Shown here in pieces: positions 62,980 through 64,000 of a DNA stretch of 64,000 nt. Below the pieces are notes generated by a model, which was given only the letters and a program-made list of their open reading frames with translations, made no database searches and was not told the DNA's origin. Made by a program: the position numbers and the translations under genes. This DNA is from Chitinophaga skermanii (GTDB taxonomy: Bacteria; Bacteroidota; Bacteroidia; Chitinophagales; Chitinophagaceae). Position 1 is the first letter of the stretch. The number at the start of each line of letters is the position of its first letter. The stretch spans positions 77,689 to 141,688 of the forward strand of contig NZ_QLLL01000004.1 of NCBI RefSeq assembly GCF_003259335.1, in the 5' to 3' direction.

Positions 62980-63016
62980 GCAAATCACCTCTTTTAGAGG
63001 TGATTTGCTTTTTTTA
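62980..63016 (+). terminator. Terminator after the helicase gene
   Basis: GCAAATCACCTCT (62980-62992) pairs with AGAGGTGATTTGC (62996-63008), followed by a T run. Confidence 0.92.
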
Positions 63017-63108
63017 TACATGAGCTTTTTAGCCAAGTAACTTAGAGCTATACAGCCAACTTTGTGCATGCATTCTTGCTGAACTTTGTGGTAACAAAAA
63101 CAAAGAAT

Positions 63109-64000
63109 ATGCAAAAAGTTTGGTTCATAACAGGTAGCTCAAGAGGTTTGGGCAGAAGTATTACGGAAGCCGTGTTGAACAGCGGCGATAAAGTGGTAGC
63201 CACTGCACGTAATACACAACAATTAAATGATTTAGTAGCCAAATTCCCAGGCACTATTTTGCCTGTATCATTGGATGTAAGCGATAAAGCACAGATTGTA
63301 GCGGCAGTAAATGAAGCAGTAGTGCATTTTGGTCGTATCGATGTATTGGTGAATAATGCGGGCTTTGGTATTACAGGTGCCGCGGAAGCATTCACAGATG
63401 AACAAGTACGTAGCCAATTAGACGTAAATTTGTATGCACCGATTGAAGTAACACGCGTGGTATTGCCCATTATGCGTCAACAAAGAAGTGGCCGTATTTT
63501 GCAGATTAGCTCAGTAGGAGGGCGAGTAGGTAACGCGGGATTAAGCATGTACCAAGCTGCGAAATTCGGATTGGCAGGCTTTAGCGAGTCGTTAAGTAAA
63601 GAAGTTGCGAGTTTGGGTATTAAAGTAACCTCCGTAGAGCCCGGTGGTTTTAGAACCGATTGGGCAGGTGCATCTATGAGCTTTGCGCCCCATGTTGAAG
63701 GATATGAAAGTACAGTAGATGCAACAAAAGAATTCCTTAGTTCAGGTAAATTCTTACCAATTGGGGACCCTAACAAGGCCGCCCAAGTACTGATCGACTT
63801 AGCGAACAATCCCGAACCGCCTGTACACTTGGTACTTGGTAGCGAAGCAGCCGCCATTCTTCGTAAGGCAGATGAAAACCGCAAGGCTGAATTTGAAAAA
63901 TGGTTGCCGGTAAGTTTATCAACCGACCACGACCAGGCCGTTAGATTCCAAGATACCGAGGAAGGTAAGAAATACTTTGCCACAAAAGGTATTGATGTAT
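63109..64000 (+). CDS. SDR family oxidoreductase, 3' end outside window
   Basis: The ORF starts at ATG 63109 and stays open to the last base, so only the start is certain; about 297 codons are visible. Classical SDR: the cofactor Gly motif is TGSSRGLGRSI at the N-terminus, NNAGFGITG follows strand 4, the catalytic Ser is in LQISSVGG, and the Tyr-Lys pair is MYQAAKFGLAG. EPGGFRTDWAG is the usual segment after it. SDRs of this kind often act on small ketones or alcohols; the substrate is unknown. Two antisense frames across it are shadows. Confidence 0.93.
   Translation, partial: MQKVWFITGSSRGLGRSITEAVLNSGDKVVATARNTQQLNDLVAKFPGTILPVSLDVSDKAQIVAAVNEAVVHFGRIDVLVNNAGFGITGAAEAFTDEQVRSQLDVNLYAPIEVTRVVLPIMRQQRSGRILQISSVGGRVGNAGLSMYQAAKFGLAGFSESLSKEVASLGIKVTSVEPGGFRTDWAGASMSFAPHVEGYESTVDATKEFLSSGKFLPIGDPNKAAQVLIDLANNPEPPVHLVLGSEAAAILRKADENRKAEFEKWLPVSLSTDHDQAVRFQDTEEGKKYFATKGIDV

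Noticed and set aside
63048-63983. Two minus-strand frames near the window end
   Set aside because: Both are shadows of the SDR gene on the plus strand, which has all catalytic motifs and continues past the window.

Overview
The window reads as a chromosomal segment of a member of the Bacteroidota, most likely a Chitinophagaceae-type bacterium. This rests on several signs: families typical of that phylum (a CBM20-bearing MalQ, a CCDC81-type HU/SPOR protein, a YtxJ-type protein, DUF4230, a baeRF protein, Bacteroidota-style S9 peptidases), promoters with TAnnTTTG -7 elements, weak Shine-Dalgarno sequences, and moderate to low GC. The content is mostly housekeeping. I see no phage, integrase, transposase, CRISPR array, rRNA or tRNA.

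Layout. 1-5.3 kb: the 3' end of dnaK, a 4-alpha-glucanotransferase and an L-Ala-D/L-Glu-type epimerase. 5.3-8.9 kb (minus): an exported unknown, a NodB-type deacetylase, a GT2 glycosyltransferase and a GT87-like membrane protein, a small glycan or lipid-linked sugar cluster. 9-12.9 kb: DoxX-like protein, Crp/Fnr regulator, aldehyde dehydrogenase, MFS exporter. 13.5-16 kb: pyruvate kinase with phosphofructokinase. 16.1-19.1 kb: prolyl oligopeptidase with an RmlD-like reductase. 19.2-25 kb (minus): a cell-envelope set (HU/SPOR protein, outer-membrane barrel, very large TPR protein). 25.3-33.2 kb: DoxX, thioesterase, DUF4932-like protein, PBP4, CinA, a 2-oxo acid dehydrogenase E2, an RRM protein and an unknown. 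33.2-37.6 kb: DUF4230, cupin, GNAT, AraC regulator, cyclase and VOC proteins. 37.6-46.9 kb (minus): S9 peptidase, PanB, MarR-GNAT fusion, EamA transporter, polyprenol-mannose-type synthase, DEDDh exonuclease, Mpl ligase. 47-48.6 kb: a tiny lipoprotein, YtxJ, UbiX, AroQ. 49.4-54.5 kb (minus): BioB, M42 peptidase, UbiA-like protein, acyl-CoA carboxylase beta subunit, lipoprotein. 54.7-64 kb: LuxE-like protein, DUF4412-like protein, AraC/DUF4345/Old Yellow Enzyme group, baeRF protein, LURP-one/scramblase-like protein, DEAD-box helicase, and an SDR cut by the window end.

The most unusual signal is not a gene. Two long spacers, each between the 3' ends of convergent genes (12847-13484 and 48598-49367), each carry two consecutive degenerate arrays whose units recur every 10-11 bp, about one helical turn. 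The unit sequence differs in all four arrays. They are too regular to be chance and fit no repeat class I know. Other points of interest are three DnaA-box-like 9-mers beside an AT-rich stretch in a divergent intergenic region (25177-25214), a 37-residue lipoprotein gene, possible alternative pairing in the leader of the EamA transporter, and several perfect palindromes that look like operators.

Functional links: PfkA and Pyk form a glycolytic pair. The epimerase, Mpl and PBP4 together suggest murein turnover and recycling, although they are not adjacent. PanB, BioB, AroQ and UbiX cover cofactor and aromatic biosynthesis.
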